Below, one piece after another: positions 18,128 through 30,800 of a stretch of DNA of 64,000 bases (within the stretch, counting starts at the first letter, position 1; each line of letters begins with the position of its first letter). The notes below the pieces were generated by a model. It saw nothing but the letters and a program-made list of their open reading frames with translations. It searched no databases and was not told the origin of the DNA. Position numbers and translations under genes: made by a program. Source of the stretch: Strongylocentrotus droebachiensis (lineage: Eukaryota > Echinodermata > Echinoidea > Camarodonta > Strongylocentrotidae); contig JAVYIG010002216.1 of assembly GCA_035222895.1 (NCBI GenBank), forward strand, positions 62,001 to 126,000. Reading direction: 5' to 3'.

Positions 18128-21100
18128 CAGTCATCTTTTCCCTCTCTCTCTCGCCATCATCTCTCTCTCTCTCTCTCACCGTCATCTTTTCTCTCTCTCT
18201 CACCATCATAATCGCTCTCTCTCTCTCTCTCACACCAGTCTCTCTCTCTCTCTCACCATCATCTCTCTCTCTCTCTCTCTCTCACCATCATCTCTCTCTT
18301 TCTCGCTCAACATCTTCTCGCTCTCTCTCTCACCATTATCTCTATCTCTCACCATCTTCTCTCTCTATCTACCATCTTCTCTATCTCTCACCATCACCTC
18401 TCTCTCTCTTTCTCGCTCAACATCTTCTCTCTCTCTCTCTCACCATCATCTCTATCTCTCACCATATTCTCTCTCTCTCTTTCATCTTCTCTATCTCTCT
18501 TTCTCTTCCATCTTCTCTATCTCTCACCATCATCTCTCTCTTTCTCGCTCAACATCTTCTCTCTCTCTCTCTTACCATCATCTCTCTCACCATCATCTCT
18601 CTCTTTCTCGCTCAACATCTTCTCTCTCTCTCTTACCATCATCTCTCTCACCATCATCTCTCTCTTTCTCGCTCAACATCTTCTCTCTCTCACCATCACC
18701 TCTATCTCTCACTATCTTCTCTCCCTCTCTACCATCTTCTCTATCTCTCACCATCTTCTCTCTCTCTCTCTCTCTCACCATCATCTCTCTCTTTCTCGCT
18801 CAACATCTTCTCTCTCTCTCTTACCATCATCTCTCTCACCATCATCTCTCTCTTTCTCGCTCAACATCTTCTCTCTCTCTCTCTTACCATCATCTCTCTC
18901 ACCATCTTCTCTCTCTTTCTCGCTCAACATCTTCTCTCTCACCATCATCTCTATCTCTCACCATCTTCTCTCTCTTTCTCGCTCAACATCTTCTCTCTTA
19001 CCATCATCTCTCTCACCATCATCTCTCTCTTTCTCGCTCAACATCATCTCTCTCACCATCATCTCTCTCTCTCTCTCTCACCATCATCTCTCTCTTTCTC
19101 GCTCAACATCTTCTCTCTCTCTCTTACCATCATCTCTCTCACCATCATCTCTCTCTTTCTCGCTCAACATCTTCTCTCTCTCTCTCTTACCATCATCTCT
19201 CTCACCATCTTCTCTCTCTTTCTCGCTCAACATCTTCTCTCTCACCATCATCTCTATCTCTCACCATCTTCTCTCTCTTTCTCGCTCAACATCTTCTCTC
19301 TTACCATCATCTCTCTCACCATCATCTCTATCTCTCGACATCTTCTCTCTCTCTCTACCATCTTCTCTATCTCTCTCTCTCACCATCATCTCTCTCTTTC
19401 TCGCTCAACATCTTCTCTCTCTCTCTCTTACCATCATCTCTCTCACCATCTTCTCTCTCTTTCTCGCTCAACATCTTCTCTCTCACCATCATCTCTATCT
19501 CTCACCATCTTCTCTCTCTTTCTCGCTCAACATCTTCTCTCTTACCATCATCTCTCTCACCATCATCTCTATCTCTCGACATCTTCTCTATCTCTCACCA
19601 TCTTCTCTCTCTCTCTCTCTCACCATCATCTCTCTCTTTCTCGCTCAACATCTTCTCTCTCTCTCTTACCATCATCTCTATCTCTCACCATCTTCTCTCT
19701 CTCTCTCTCTCACCATCATCTCTCTCTTTCTCGCTCAACATCTTCTCTCTCTCTCTTACCATCATCTCTCTCACCATCATCTCTCTCTTTCTCGCTCAAC
19801 ATCTTCTCTCTCTCTCTTACCATCATCTCTCTCACCATCATCTCTCTCTTTCTCGCTCAACATCTTCTCTCTCTCTCTTACCATCATCTCTCTCACCATC
19901 ATCTCTCTCTTTCTCGCTCAATATCTTCTCTCTCTCTCTCACCATCATCTCTCTCTTTCTCGCTCAACATCTTCTCTCTCTCTCTTACCATCATCTCTAT
20001 CTCTTACCATCTTCTCTCTCTCTCTCTCTCTCACCATCATCTCTCTCTTTCTCGCTCAACATCTTCTCTCTCTCTCTTACCATCATCTCTCTCACCATCA
20101 TCTCTCTCTTTCTCGCTCAACATCATCTCTCTCACCATCATCTCTCTCTTTCTCGCTCAACATCTTCTCTCTCTCACCATCATCTCTATCTCTCACCATC
20201 TTCTCTCTCTCTCTCTACCATCTTCTCTATCTCTCACCATCTTCTCTCTCTCTCTCTCTCACCATCATCTCTCTCTTTCTCGCTCAACATCTTCTCTCTC
20301 TCTCTCTCACCATCATCTCTATCTCTCATCATATTCTCTCTCTCTATTTCGTCTTCTCTATCTCTCTTTCTCTTCCATCTTCTCTATCTCTCACCATCAT
20401 CTCTCTCTCTCTCGCTCAACATCTTTTCTCTCTCTCTTACCATCATCTCTCTCACCATCATCTCTCTCTTTCTCGCTCAACATCTTCTCTCTCTCACCAT
20501 CATCTCTATCTCTCACCATCTTCTCTCTCTCTCTACCATCTTCTATATCTCTCACCATCTTCTCTCTCTCTCTCTCTCTCACCATCATCTCTCTCTTTCT
20601 CGCTCAACATCTTCTCTCTCTCTCTCTTACCATCATCTCTCTCACCATCATCTCTCTCTTTCTCGCTCAACATCTTCTCTCTCTCACCATCATCTCTATC
20701 TCTCACCATCTTCTCTCTCTCTCTACCATCTTCTCTATCTCTCCCCATCTTCTCTCTCTCTCTCTCTCACCATCATCTCTCTCTTTCTCGCTCAACATCT
20801 TCTCTCTCTCTCTCTTACCATCATCTCTCTCTTTCTCGCTCAACATCTTCTCTCTCTCTCTTACCATCATCTCTCTCTTTCTCGCTCAACATCATCTCTC
20901 TCACCATCATCTCTCTCTTTCTCGCTCAACATCTTCTCTCTCTCACCATCATCTCTATCTCTCACCATCTTCTCTCTCTCTCTACCATCTTCTCTATCTC
21001 TCACCATCTTCTCTCTCTCTCTCTCGCACCATCATCTCTCTCTTTCTCGCTCAACATCTTCTCTCTCTCTCTTACCATCATCTCTCTCACCATCATCTCT

Positions 21101-24100
21101 CTCTTTCTCGCTCAACATCATCTCTCTCACCATCATCTCTCTCTTTCTCGCTCAACATCTTCTCTCTCTCACCATCATCTCTATCTCTCACCATCTTCTC
21201 TCTCTCTCTTACCATCTTCTCTATCTCTCACCATCTTCTCTCTCTCTCTCTCTCTCTCACCATCATCTCTCTCTTTCTCGCTCAACATCTTCTCTCTCTC
21301 TCTCTCACCATCATCTCTATCTCTCACCATATTCTCTCTCTCTCTTTCGTCTTCTCTATCTCTCTTTCTCTTCCATCTTCTCTATCTCTCACCATCATCT
21401 CTCTCTTTCTCGCTCAACATCTTTTCTCTCTCTCTTACCATCATCTCTCTCACCATCATCTCTCTCTTTCTCGCTCAATATCTTCTCTCTCTCTCTCACC
21501 ATCATCTCTCTCTTTCTCGCTCAACATCTTCTCTCTCTCTCTTACCATCATCTCTATCTCTTACCATCTTCTCTCTCTCTCTCTCTCTCACCATCATCTC
21601 TCTCTTTCTCGCTCAACATCTTCTCTCTCTCTCTTACCATCATCTCTCTCACCATCATCTCTCTCTTTCTCGCTCAACATCATCTCTCTCACCATCATCT
21701 CTCTCTTTCTTGCTCAACATCTTCTCTCTCTCACCATCATCTCTATCTCTCACCATCTTCTCTCTCTCTCTCTACCATCTTCTCTATCTCTCACCATCTT
21801 CTCTCTCTCTCTCTCTCACCATCATCTCTCTCTTTCTCGCTCAACATCTTCTCTCTCTCTCTCTCACCATCATCTCTATCTCTCATCATATTCTCTCTCT
21901 CTCTTTCGTCTTCTCTATCTCTCTTTCTCTTCCATCTTCTCTATCTCTCACCATCATCTCTCTCTTTCTCGCTCAACATCTTTTCTCTCTCTCTTACCAT
22001 CATCTCTCTCACCATCATCTCTCTCTTTCTCGCTCAACATCTTCTCTCTCTCACCATCATCTCTATCTCTCACCATCTTCTCTCTCTCTCTACCATCTTC
22101 TATATCTCTCACCATCTTCTCTCTCTCTCTCTCTCACCATCATCTCTCTCTTTCTCGCTCAACATCTTCTCTCTCTCTCTTACCATCATCTCTCTCACCA
22201 TCATCTCTCTCTTTCTCGCTCAACATCTTCTCTCTCTCACCATCATCTCTATCTCTCACCATCTTCTCTCTCTCTCTACCATCTTCTCTATCTCTCCCCA
22301 TCTTCTCTCTCTCTCTCTCTCACCATCATCTCTCTCTCTTTCTCGCTCAACATCTTCTCTCTCTCTCTCTTACCATCATCTCTCTCTTTCTCGCTCAACA
22401 TCTTCTCTCTCTCTCTTACCATCATCTCTCTCTTTCTCGCTCAACATCATCTCTCTCACCATCATCTCTCTCTTTCTCGCTCAACATCTTCTCTCTCTCA
22501 CCATCATCTCTATCTCTCACCATCTTCTCTCTCTCTCTACCATCTTCTCTATCTCTCACCATCTTCTCTCTCTCTCTCTCGCACCATCATCTCTCTCTTT
22601 CTCGCTCAACATCTTCTCTCTCTCTCTTACCATCATCTCTCTCACCATCATCTCTCTCTTTCTCGCTCAACATCATCTCTCTCACCATCATCTCTCTCTC
22701 TCTCTCGCTCAACATCTTCTCTCTCTCACCATCATCTCTATCTCTCACCATCTTCTCTCTCTCTCTCTACCATCTTCTCTATCTCTCACCATCTTCTCTC
22801 TCTCTCTCTCTCACCATCATCTCTCTCTTTCTCGCTCAACATCTTCTCTCTCTCTCTCTCACCATCATCTCTATCTCTCACCATATTCTCTCTCTCTCTT
22901 TCGTCTTCTCTATCTCTCTTTCTCTTCCATCTTCTCTATCTCTCACCATCATCTCTCTCTTTCTCGCTCAACATCTTTTCTCTCTCTCTTACCATCATCT
23001 CTCTCACCATCATCTCTCTCTTTCTCGCTCAACATCTTCTCTCTCTCACCATCATCTCTATCTCTCACCATCTTCTCTCTCTCTCTACCATCTTCTCTAT
23101 CTCTCACCATCTTCTCTCTCTCTCTCTCTCTCACCATCATCTCTCTCTTTCTCGCTCAACATCTTCTCTCTCTCTCTTACCATCATCTCTATCTCTCACC
23201 ATCTTCTCTCTCTCTCTCTCTCTCTCACCATCATCTCTCTCTTTCTCGCTCAACATCTTCTCTCTCTCTCTCTCACCATCATCTCTATCTCTCACCATAT
23301 TCTCTCTCTCTCTTACCATCATCTCTCTCTTTCTCGCTCAACATCATCTCTCTCACCATCATCTCTCTCTTTCTCGCTCAACATCTTCTCTCTCTCACCA
23401 TCATCTCTATCTCTCACCATCTTCTCTATCTCTCTACCATCTTCTCTATCTCTCAACATCTTCTCTCTCTCTCTCTCGCACCATCATCTCTCTCTTTCTC
23501 GCTCAACATCTTCTCTCTCTCTCTCTCACCATCATCTCTATCTCTCACCATATTCTCTCTCTCTCTTACCATCATCTCTCTCTTTCTCGCTCAACATCAT
23601 CTCTCTCACCATCATCTCTCTCTTTCTCGCTCAACATCTTCTCTCTCTCACCATCATCTCTCTCACCATCATCTCTCTCTTTCTCGCTCAACATCTTCTC
23701 TCTCTTACCATCATCTCTATCTCTCACCATCTTCTCTCTCTCTCTACCATCTTCTCTATCTCTCAACATCTTCTCTCTCTCTCTCTCTCACCATCATCTC
23801 TCTCTTTCTCGCTCAACATCTTCTCTCTCTCACCATCATCTCTCTCACCATCATCTCTCTCTTTCTCGCTCAACATCTTCTCTCTCTCACCATCATCTCT
23901 CTCACCATCATCTCTCTCTTTCTCGCTCAACATCATCTCTCTCACCATCATCTCTCTCTTTCTCGCTCAACATCTTCTCTCTCTCACCATCATCTCTCTC
24001 ACCATCATCTCTCTCTTTCTCGCTCAACATCTTCTCTCTCTTACCATCATCTCTCTCACCATCATCTCTCTCTTTCTCGCTCAACATCTTCTCTCTCTCA

Positions 24101-24868
24101 CCATCATCTCTATCTCTCAACATCTTCTCTCTCTCTCTACCATCTTCTCTATCTCTCACCATCTTCTCTCTCTCTCTCTCTCACCATCATCTCTCTCTTT
24201 CTCGCTCAACATCTTCTCTCTCTCTCTTACCATCATCTCTATCTCTCACCATCTTCTCTCTCTCTCTCACCATCATCTCTCTCTTTCTCGCTCAACATCT
24301 TCTCTCTCTCTCTTACCATCATCTTCTCTCTCTCACCATCTTCTCTCTCTCTCTACCATCTTCTCTATCTCTCAACATCTTCTCTCTCTCTCTCTCTCAC
24401 CATCATCTCTCTCTTTCTCGCTCAACATCTTCTCTCTCTCTCTTACCATCATCTCTCTCACCATCATCTCTCTCTTTCTCGCTCAACATCTTCTCTCTCT
24501 CACCATCATCTCTATCTCTCACCATCTTCTCTCTCTCTCTACCATCTTCTCTATCTCTCACCATCTTCTCTCTCTCTCTCTCTCACCATCATCTCTCTCT
24601 TTCTCGCTCAACATCTTCTCTCTCTCTCTTACCATCATCTCTCTCACCATCATCTCTCTCTTTCTCGCTCAACATCTTCTCTCTCTCTCTTACCATCATC
24701 TCTCTCACCATCATCTCTCTCTTTCTCGCTCAACATCTTCTCTCTCTCTCTTACCATTATCTCTCTCTTTCTCGCTCAACATCTTCTCTCTCTCACCATC
24801 ATCTCTATCTCTCACCATCTTCTCTCTCTCTCTACCATCTTCTCTATCTCTCACCATCTTCTCTCTCT
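18128..24868. repeat. Satellite 1: pyrimidine-rich (CT)n-based array, about 6.7 kb
   Basis: Almost pure C/T with regular A and G. The main module, about 44 bp, reads CACCATCATCTCTCTCTTTC, then TCGCTCAACATCTTC and a (TC)n run. It alternates with shorter modules such as CACCATCATCTCTATCTC and CCATCTTCTCTATCTC. Rare variants recur as markers of higher-order copying: a TTTCGTCTTC or TTTCATCTTC module near 18.48, 20.34, 21.35, 21.90 and 22.90 kb, and a CTCTCCCCATC variant near 20.74 and 22.29 kb. The minus strand is a purine tract of GA/GAGA type. It has an open frame of 2358 codons only because the sequence lacks stop triplets. Confidence 0.95.
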
Positions 24869-27800
24869 CTCGTCATATCTCTCTCGTTTTGGCTCTCTCG
24901 TCATGTCTCTCTCGTAATGGCTATCTCGTCATGGCTCTCGTAATGGCTCTCGTCATGTGTATCTCGTAATGGCTTTCTCGTAATGTCTCTCTCGTTTTGG
25001 CTCTCTCGTCATGTATCTCTCGTCATGTCTCTCTCGTCATGTATCTCTCGTCATGTATCTCTCGTCATGTCTCTCTTGTCATGTCTTTCTCGTAATGTCT
25101 CTCTCGTAATGGCTTTCTCGTAATGTCTCTCTCGTTTTTGCTCTAGCTCTCGTCATGTCTCTCTCGTCATGGCTCTCGTAATGGCTCTCTCGTCATATCT
25201 CTCTCGTTTTGGCTCTCTCGTCATGTCTCTCTCGTCATGGCTCTCGTCATGTCTCTCTCGTAATGTCTTTCTCGTCATGTCTCTCTCGTCATGGCTCTCG
25301 TCATGTCTCTCTCGTAATGGCTTTCTCGTAATGTCTCTCTCGTTTTGGCTCTCTCGTCATGTATTTCTCGTCATGTCTCTCTCGTAATTGCTAGCTCGTA
25401 ATGTCTCTCTCGTAATGGCTCTCTCGTCATGTTTCTCTCGTCATGGCTCTCGTCATGTCTCTCTCGTAATGGCTTTCTCGTAATGTATCTCTCGTCATGT
25501 ATCTCTCGTCATGTCTCTCTCGTAATGGCTTTCTCGTAATGTCTCTCTCGTTTTTGCTCTCTCGTCATGTCTCTCTCGTCATGTCTCTCTCGTCATGGCT
25601 CTCGTAATGGCTCTCGTCATGTCTCTCTCGTAATGGCTTTCTCGTAATGTCTCTCTCGTTTTGGCTCTCTTGTCATGTATCTCTCGTCATGTATCTCTCG
25701 TCATGTCTCTCTCGTCATATCTCTCTCGTTTTGGCTCTCTCGTCATGTCTCTCTCGTAATGGCTATCTCGTCATGGCTCTCGTAATGGCTCTCGTCATAT
25801 CTCTCTCGTTTTGGCTCTCTCGTCATGTCTCTCTCGTAATGGCTATCTCGTCATGGCTCTCGTAATGGCTCTCGTCATGTCTCTCTCGTAATGGCTTTCT
25901 CGTAATGTCTCTCTCGTTTTGGCTCTCTCGTCATGTATCTCTCGTCATGTCTCTCTCGTCATGTATCTCTCGTCATGTATCTCTCGTCATGTCTCTCTCG
26001 TCATGGCTCTCGTAATGGCTCTCTCGTCATATCTCTCTCGTTTTGGCTCTCTCGTCATGTGTCTCTCGTAATGGCTATCTCGTCGTGGCTCTCGTAATGG
26101 CTCTCGTCATGGCTCTCTCGTCATGTATCTCTCGTCATGTCTCTCTCGTCATGTCTTTCTCGTAATGTCTCTCGTCATGTCTCTCTCGTAATGGCTTTCT
26201 CGTAATGTCTCTCTCGTTTTGGCTCTCTCGTCATGTATCTCTCGTCATGTCTCTCTCGTCATGTCTTTCTCGTAATGTCTCTCTCGTAATGGCTCTCGTA
26301 ATGGCAATCTCGTCATGGCTCTCGTCATGTCTCTCTCGTCATGTCTTTCTCGTCATGTCTCTCTCGTCATGGCTCTCGTCATGTCTCTCTCGTAATGGCT
26401 TTCTCGTAATGTCTCTTTCGTTTTGGCTCTCTCGTCATGTATCTCTCGTCATGTCTCTCTCGTCATGGCTTTCTCGTAATGTCTCTCTCGTTTTGGCTCT
26501 CTCGTCATGTATCTCTCGTCATGTCTCTCTCGTCATGGCTTTCTCGTAATGGCTTTCTCGTAATGTATCTCTCGTCATGTATCTCTCGTCATGTCTCTCT
26601 CGTCATGGCTTTCTCGTAATGGCTTTCTCGTAATGTATCTCTCGTCATGTATCTCTCGTCATGTCTCTCTCGTCATGTCTTTCTCGTAATGTCTCTCTCG
26701 TAATGGCTTTCTCGTAATGTCTCTCTCGTTTTGGCTCTCTCGTCATGTATCTCTCGTCATGTATCTCTCGTCATGTCTCTCTCGTCATGGCTCTCGTAAT
26801 GGCTCTCTCGTCATATCTCTCTCGTTTTGGCTCTCTCGTCATGTCTCTCTCGTAATGGCCTTCTCGTCATGGCTCTCGTAATGGCTCTCGTCATGGCTCT
26901 CTCGTCATGTATCTCTCGTCATGTCTCTCTCGTCATGTCTTTCTCGTAATGTCTCTCTCGTAATGGCTTTCTCGTAATGTCTCTCTCGTAATGGCTATCT
27001 CGTCATGGCGCTCGTAATGGCTCTCGTCATGTCTCTCTCGTAATGGCTTTCTCGTAATGTCTCTCTCGTTTTGGCTCTCTCGTCATGTATCTCTCGTCAT
27101 GTCTCTCTCGTCATGTCTTTCTCGTAATGTCTCTCTCGTAATGGCTTTCTCGTAATGTCTCTCTCGTTTTGGCTCTCTCGTCATTTCTCTCTCGTCATGG
27201 CTCTCGTAATGGCTCTCTCGTCATGTTTCTCTCGTCATGGCTCTCGTCATGTCTCTCTCGTAATGGCTTTCTCGTAATGTCTCTCTCGTTTTGGCTCTCT
27301 CGTCATGTATCTCTCGTCATGTCTCTCTCGTAATGGCTATCTCGTCATGGCTCTCGTAATGGCTCTCGTCATGTCTCTCTCGTAATGGCTTTCTCGTAAT
27401 GTCTCTCTCGTTTTGGCTCTCTCGTCATGTATCTCTCGTCATGTCTCTCTCGTCATGGCTTTCTCGTAATGTCTCTCTCGTTTTGGCTCTCTCGTCATGT
27501 ATCTCTCGTCATGTCTCTCTCGTCATGTCTTTCTCGTCATGTCTCTCTCGTAATGGCTCTCGTCATGTCTCTCTCGTAATGGCTTTCTCGTAATGTCTCT
27601 CTCGTTTTGGCTCTCTCGTCATGTATCTCTCGTCATTGTCTCTCTCGTCACGTCTTTCTCGTAATGTCTCTCTCGTAATGGCTTTCTCGTAATGTCTCTC
27701 TCGTAATGGCTATCTCGTCATGGCTCTCGTAATGGCTATCTCGTCATGGCTCTCGTCATGTCTCTCTCGTCATGTCTTTCTCGTCATGTCTCTCTCGTCA

Positions 27801-30800
27801 TGGCTCTCGTCATGTCTCTCTCGTAAATGCTTTCTCGTAATGTCTCTCTCGTTTTGGCTCTCTCGTCATGTATCTCTCGTCATGTCTCTCTCGTAATTGC
27901 TATCTCGTCATGGCTCTCGTAATGGCTCTCGTCATGTCTCTCTCGTCATGTCTTTCTCGTAATGTCTCTCGTCATGCCTCTCTTGTAATGGCTTTCTCGT
28001 AATGTCTCTCTCGTTTTGGCTCTCTCGTCATGTATCTCTCGTCATGTCTCTCTCGTCATGTCTTTCTCGTAATGTCTCTCTCGTAATGGCTATCTCGTCA
28101 TGGCTCTCGTAATGGCAATCTCGTCATGGCTCTCGTCATGTCTCTCTCGTCATGTCTTTCTCGTCATGTCTCTCTCGTCATGGCTCTCGTCATGTCTCTC
28201 TCGTAATGGCTTTCTCGTAATGTCTCTTTCGTTTTGGCTCTCTCGTCATGTATCTCTCGTCATGTCTCTCTCGTCATGGCTTTCTCGTAATGTCTCTCTC
28301 GTAATGGCTCTCTCGTCATGTTTCTCTCGTCATGGCTCTCGTCATGTCTCTCTCGTAATGGCTTTCTCGTAATGTATCTCTCGTCATGTATCTCTCGTTA
28401 TGTCTCTCTCGTCATGTATCTCTCGTCATGTCTCTCTCGTAATGGCTTTCTCGTAATGTCTCTCTCGTTTTTGCTCTGTCGTCATGTCTCTCTCGTAATG
28501 GCTATCTCGTCATGGCTCTCGTAATGGCTCTCGTCATGTGTATCTCGTAATGGCTTTCTCGTAATGTCTCTCTCGTTTTGGCTCTCTCGTCATGTATCTC
28601 TCGTCATGTCTCTCTCGTCATGTATCTCTCGTCATGTATCTCTCGTCATGTCTCTCTTGTCATGTCTTTCTCGTAATGTCTCTCTCGTCATGGCTCTCGT
28701 AATGGCTCTCGTCATGTGTATCTCGTAATGGCTTTCTCGTAATGTCTCTCTCGTTTTGGCTCTCTCGTCATGTATCTCTCGTCATGTCTCTCTCGTCATG
28801 TATCTCTCGTCATGTATCTCTCGTCATGTCTCTCTTGTCATGTCTTTCTCGTAATGTCTCTCTCGTAATGGCTTTCTCGTAATGTCTCTCTCGTTTTTGC
28901 TCTCTCGTCATGTCTCTCTCGTCATGGCTCTCGTAATGGCTCTCTCGTCATATCTCTCTCGTTTTGGCTCTCTCGTCATGTCTCTCTCGTCATGGCTCTC
29001 GTCATGTCTCTCTCGTAATGTCTTTCTCGTCATGTCTCTCTCGTCATGGCTCTCGTCATGTCTCTCTCGTAATGGCTTTCTCGTAATGTCTCTCTCGTTT
29101 TGGCTCTCTCGTCATGTATTTCTCGTCATGTCTCTCTCGTAATTGCTGTCTCGTAATGTCTCTCTCGTAATGGCTCTCTCGTCATGTTTCTCTCGTCATG
29201 GCTCTCTCGTCATGTTTCTCTCGTCATGGCTCTCGTCATGTCTCTCACGTAATGGCTTTCTCGTAATGTATCTCTCGTCATGTATCTCTCGTCATGTCTC
29301 TCTCGTCATGTATCTCTCGTCATGTCTCTCTCGTAATGGCTTTCTCGTAATGTCTCTCTCGTTTTTGCTCTCTCGTCATGTCTCTCTCGTAATGGCTATC
29401 TCGTCATGGCTCTCGTAATGGCTCTCGTCATGTCTCTCTCGTAATGGCTTTCTCGTAATGTCTCTCTCGTTTTGGCTCTCTTGTCATGTATCTCTCGTCA
29501 TGTATCTCTCGTCATGTCTCTCTCGTCATATCTCTCTCGTTTTGGCTCTCTCGTCATGTCTCTCTCGTAATGGCTATCTCGTCATGGCTCTCGTAATGGC
29601 TCTCGTCATATCTCTCTCGTTTTGGCTCTCTCGTCATGTCTCTCTCGTAATGGCTATCTCGTCATGGCTCTCGTAATGGCTCTCGTCATGTCTCTCTCGT
29701 AATGGCTTTCTCGTAATGTCTCTCTCGTTTTGGCTCTCTCGTCATGTATCTCTCGTCATGTCTCTCTCGTCATGTATCTCTCGTCATGTATCTCTCGTCA
29801 TGTCTCTCTCGTCATGGCTCTCGTAATGGCTCTCTCGTCATATCTCTCTCGTTTTGGCTCTCTCGTCATGTGTCTCTCGTAATGGCTATCTCGTCGTGGC
29901 TCTCGTAATGGCTCTCGTCATGGCTCTCTCGTCATGTATCTCTCGTCATGTCTCTCTCGTCATGTCTTTCTCGTAATGTCTCTCGTCATGTCTCTCTCGT
30001 AATGGCTTTCTCGTAATGTCTCTCTCGTTTTGGCTCTCTCGTCATGTATCTCTCGTCATGTCTCTCTCGTCATGTCTCTCTCGTAATGGCTATCTCGTCA
30101 TGGCTCTCGTAATGGCTCTCGTCATGTCTCTCTCGTAATGGCTTTCTCGTAATGTCTCTCTCGTTTTGGCTCTCTTGTCATGTATCTCTCGTCATGTATC
30201 TCTCGTCATGTCTCTCTCGTCATATCTCTCTCGTTTTGGCTCTCTCGTCATGTCTCTCTCGTAATGGCTATCTCGTCATGGCTCTCGTAATGGCTCTCGT
30301 CATATCTCTCTCGTTTTGGCTCTCTCGTCATGTCTCTCTCGTAATGGCTATCTCGTCATGGCTCTCGTAATGGCTCTCGTCATGTCTCTCTCGTAATGGC
30401 TTTCTCGTAATGTCTCTCTCGTTTTGGCTCTCTCGTCATGTATCTCTCGTCATGTCTCTCTCGTCATGTATCTCTCGTCATGTATCTCTCGTCATGTCTC
30501 TCTCGTCATGGCTCTCGTAATGGCTCTCTCGTCATATCTCTCTCGTTTTGGCTCTCTCGTCATGTGTCTCTCGTAATGGCTATCTCGTCGTGGCTCTCGT
30601 AATGGCTCTCGTCATGGCTCTCTCGTCATGTATCTCTCGTCATGTCTCTCTCGTCATGTCTTTCTCGTAATGTCTCTCGTCATGTCTCTCTCGTAATGGC
30701 TTTCTCGTAATGTCTCTCTCGTTTTGGCTCTCTCGTCATGTATCTCTCGTCATGTCTCTCTCGTCATGTCTTTCTCGTAATGTCTCTCTCGTAATGGCTA

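Noticed and set aside
18593-24162. Minus-strand Arg/Glu/Asp-rich frames resembling charged RE/RD proteins
   Set aside because: They are the complement of the CT satellite; low complexity only.
17893-24969. A 2358-codon open reading frame of Ser/Leu/His-rich sequence (and a 1077-codon one in another frame)
   Set aside because: It coincides with the CT-rich satellite, which lacks stop triplets in several frames. The translation is only the repeat read out, with no domain, splice signal or codon bias.
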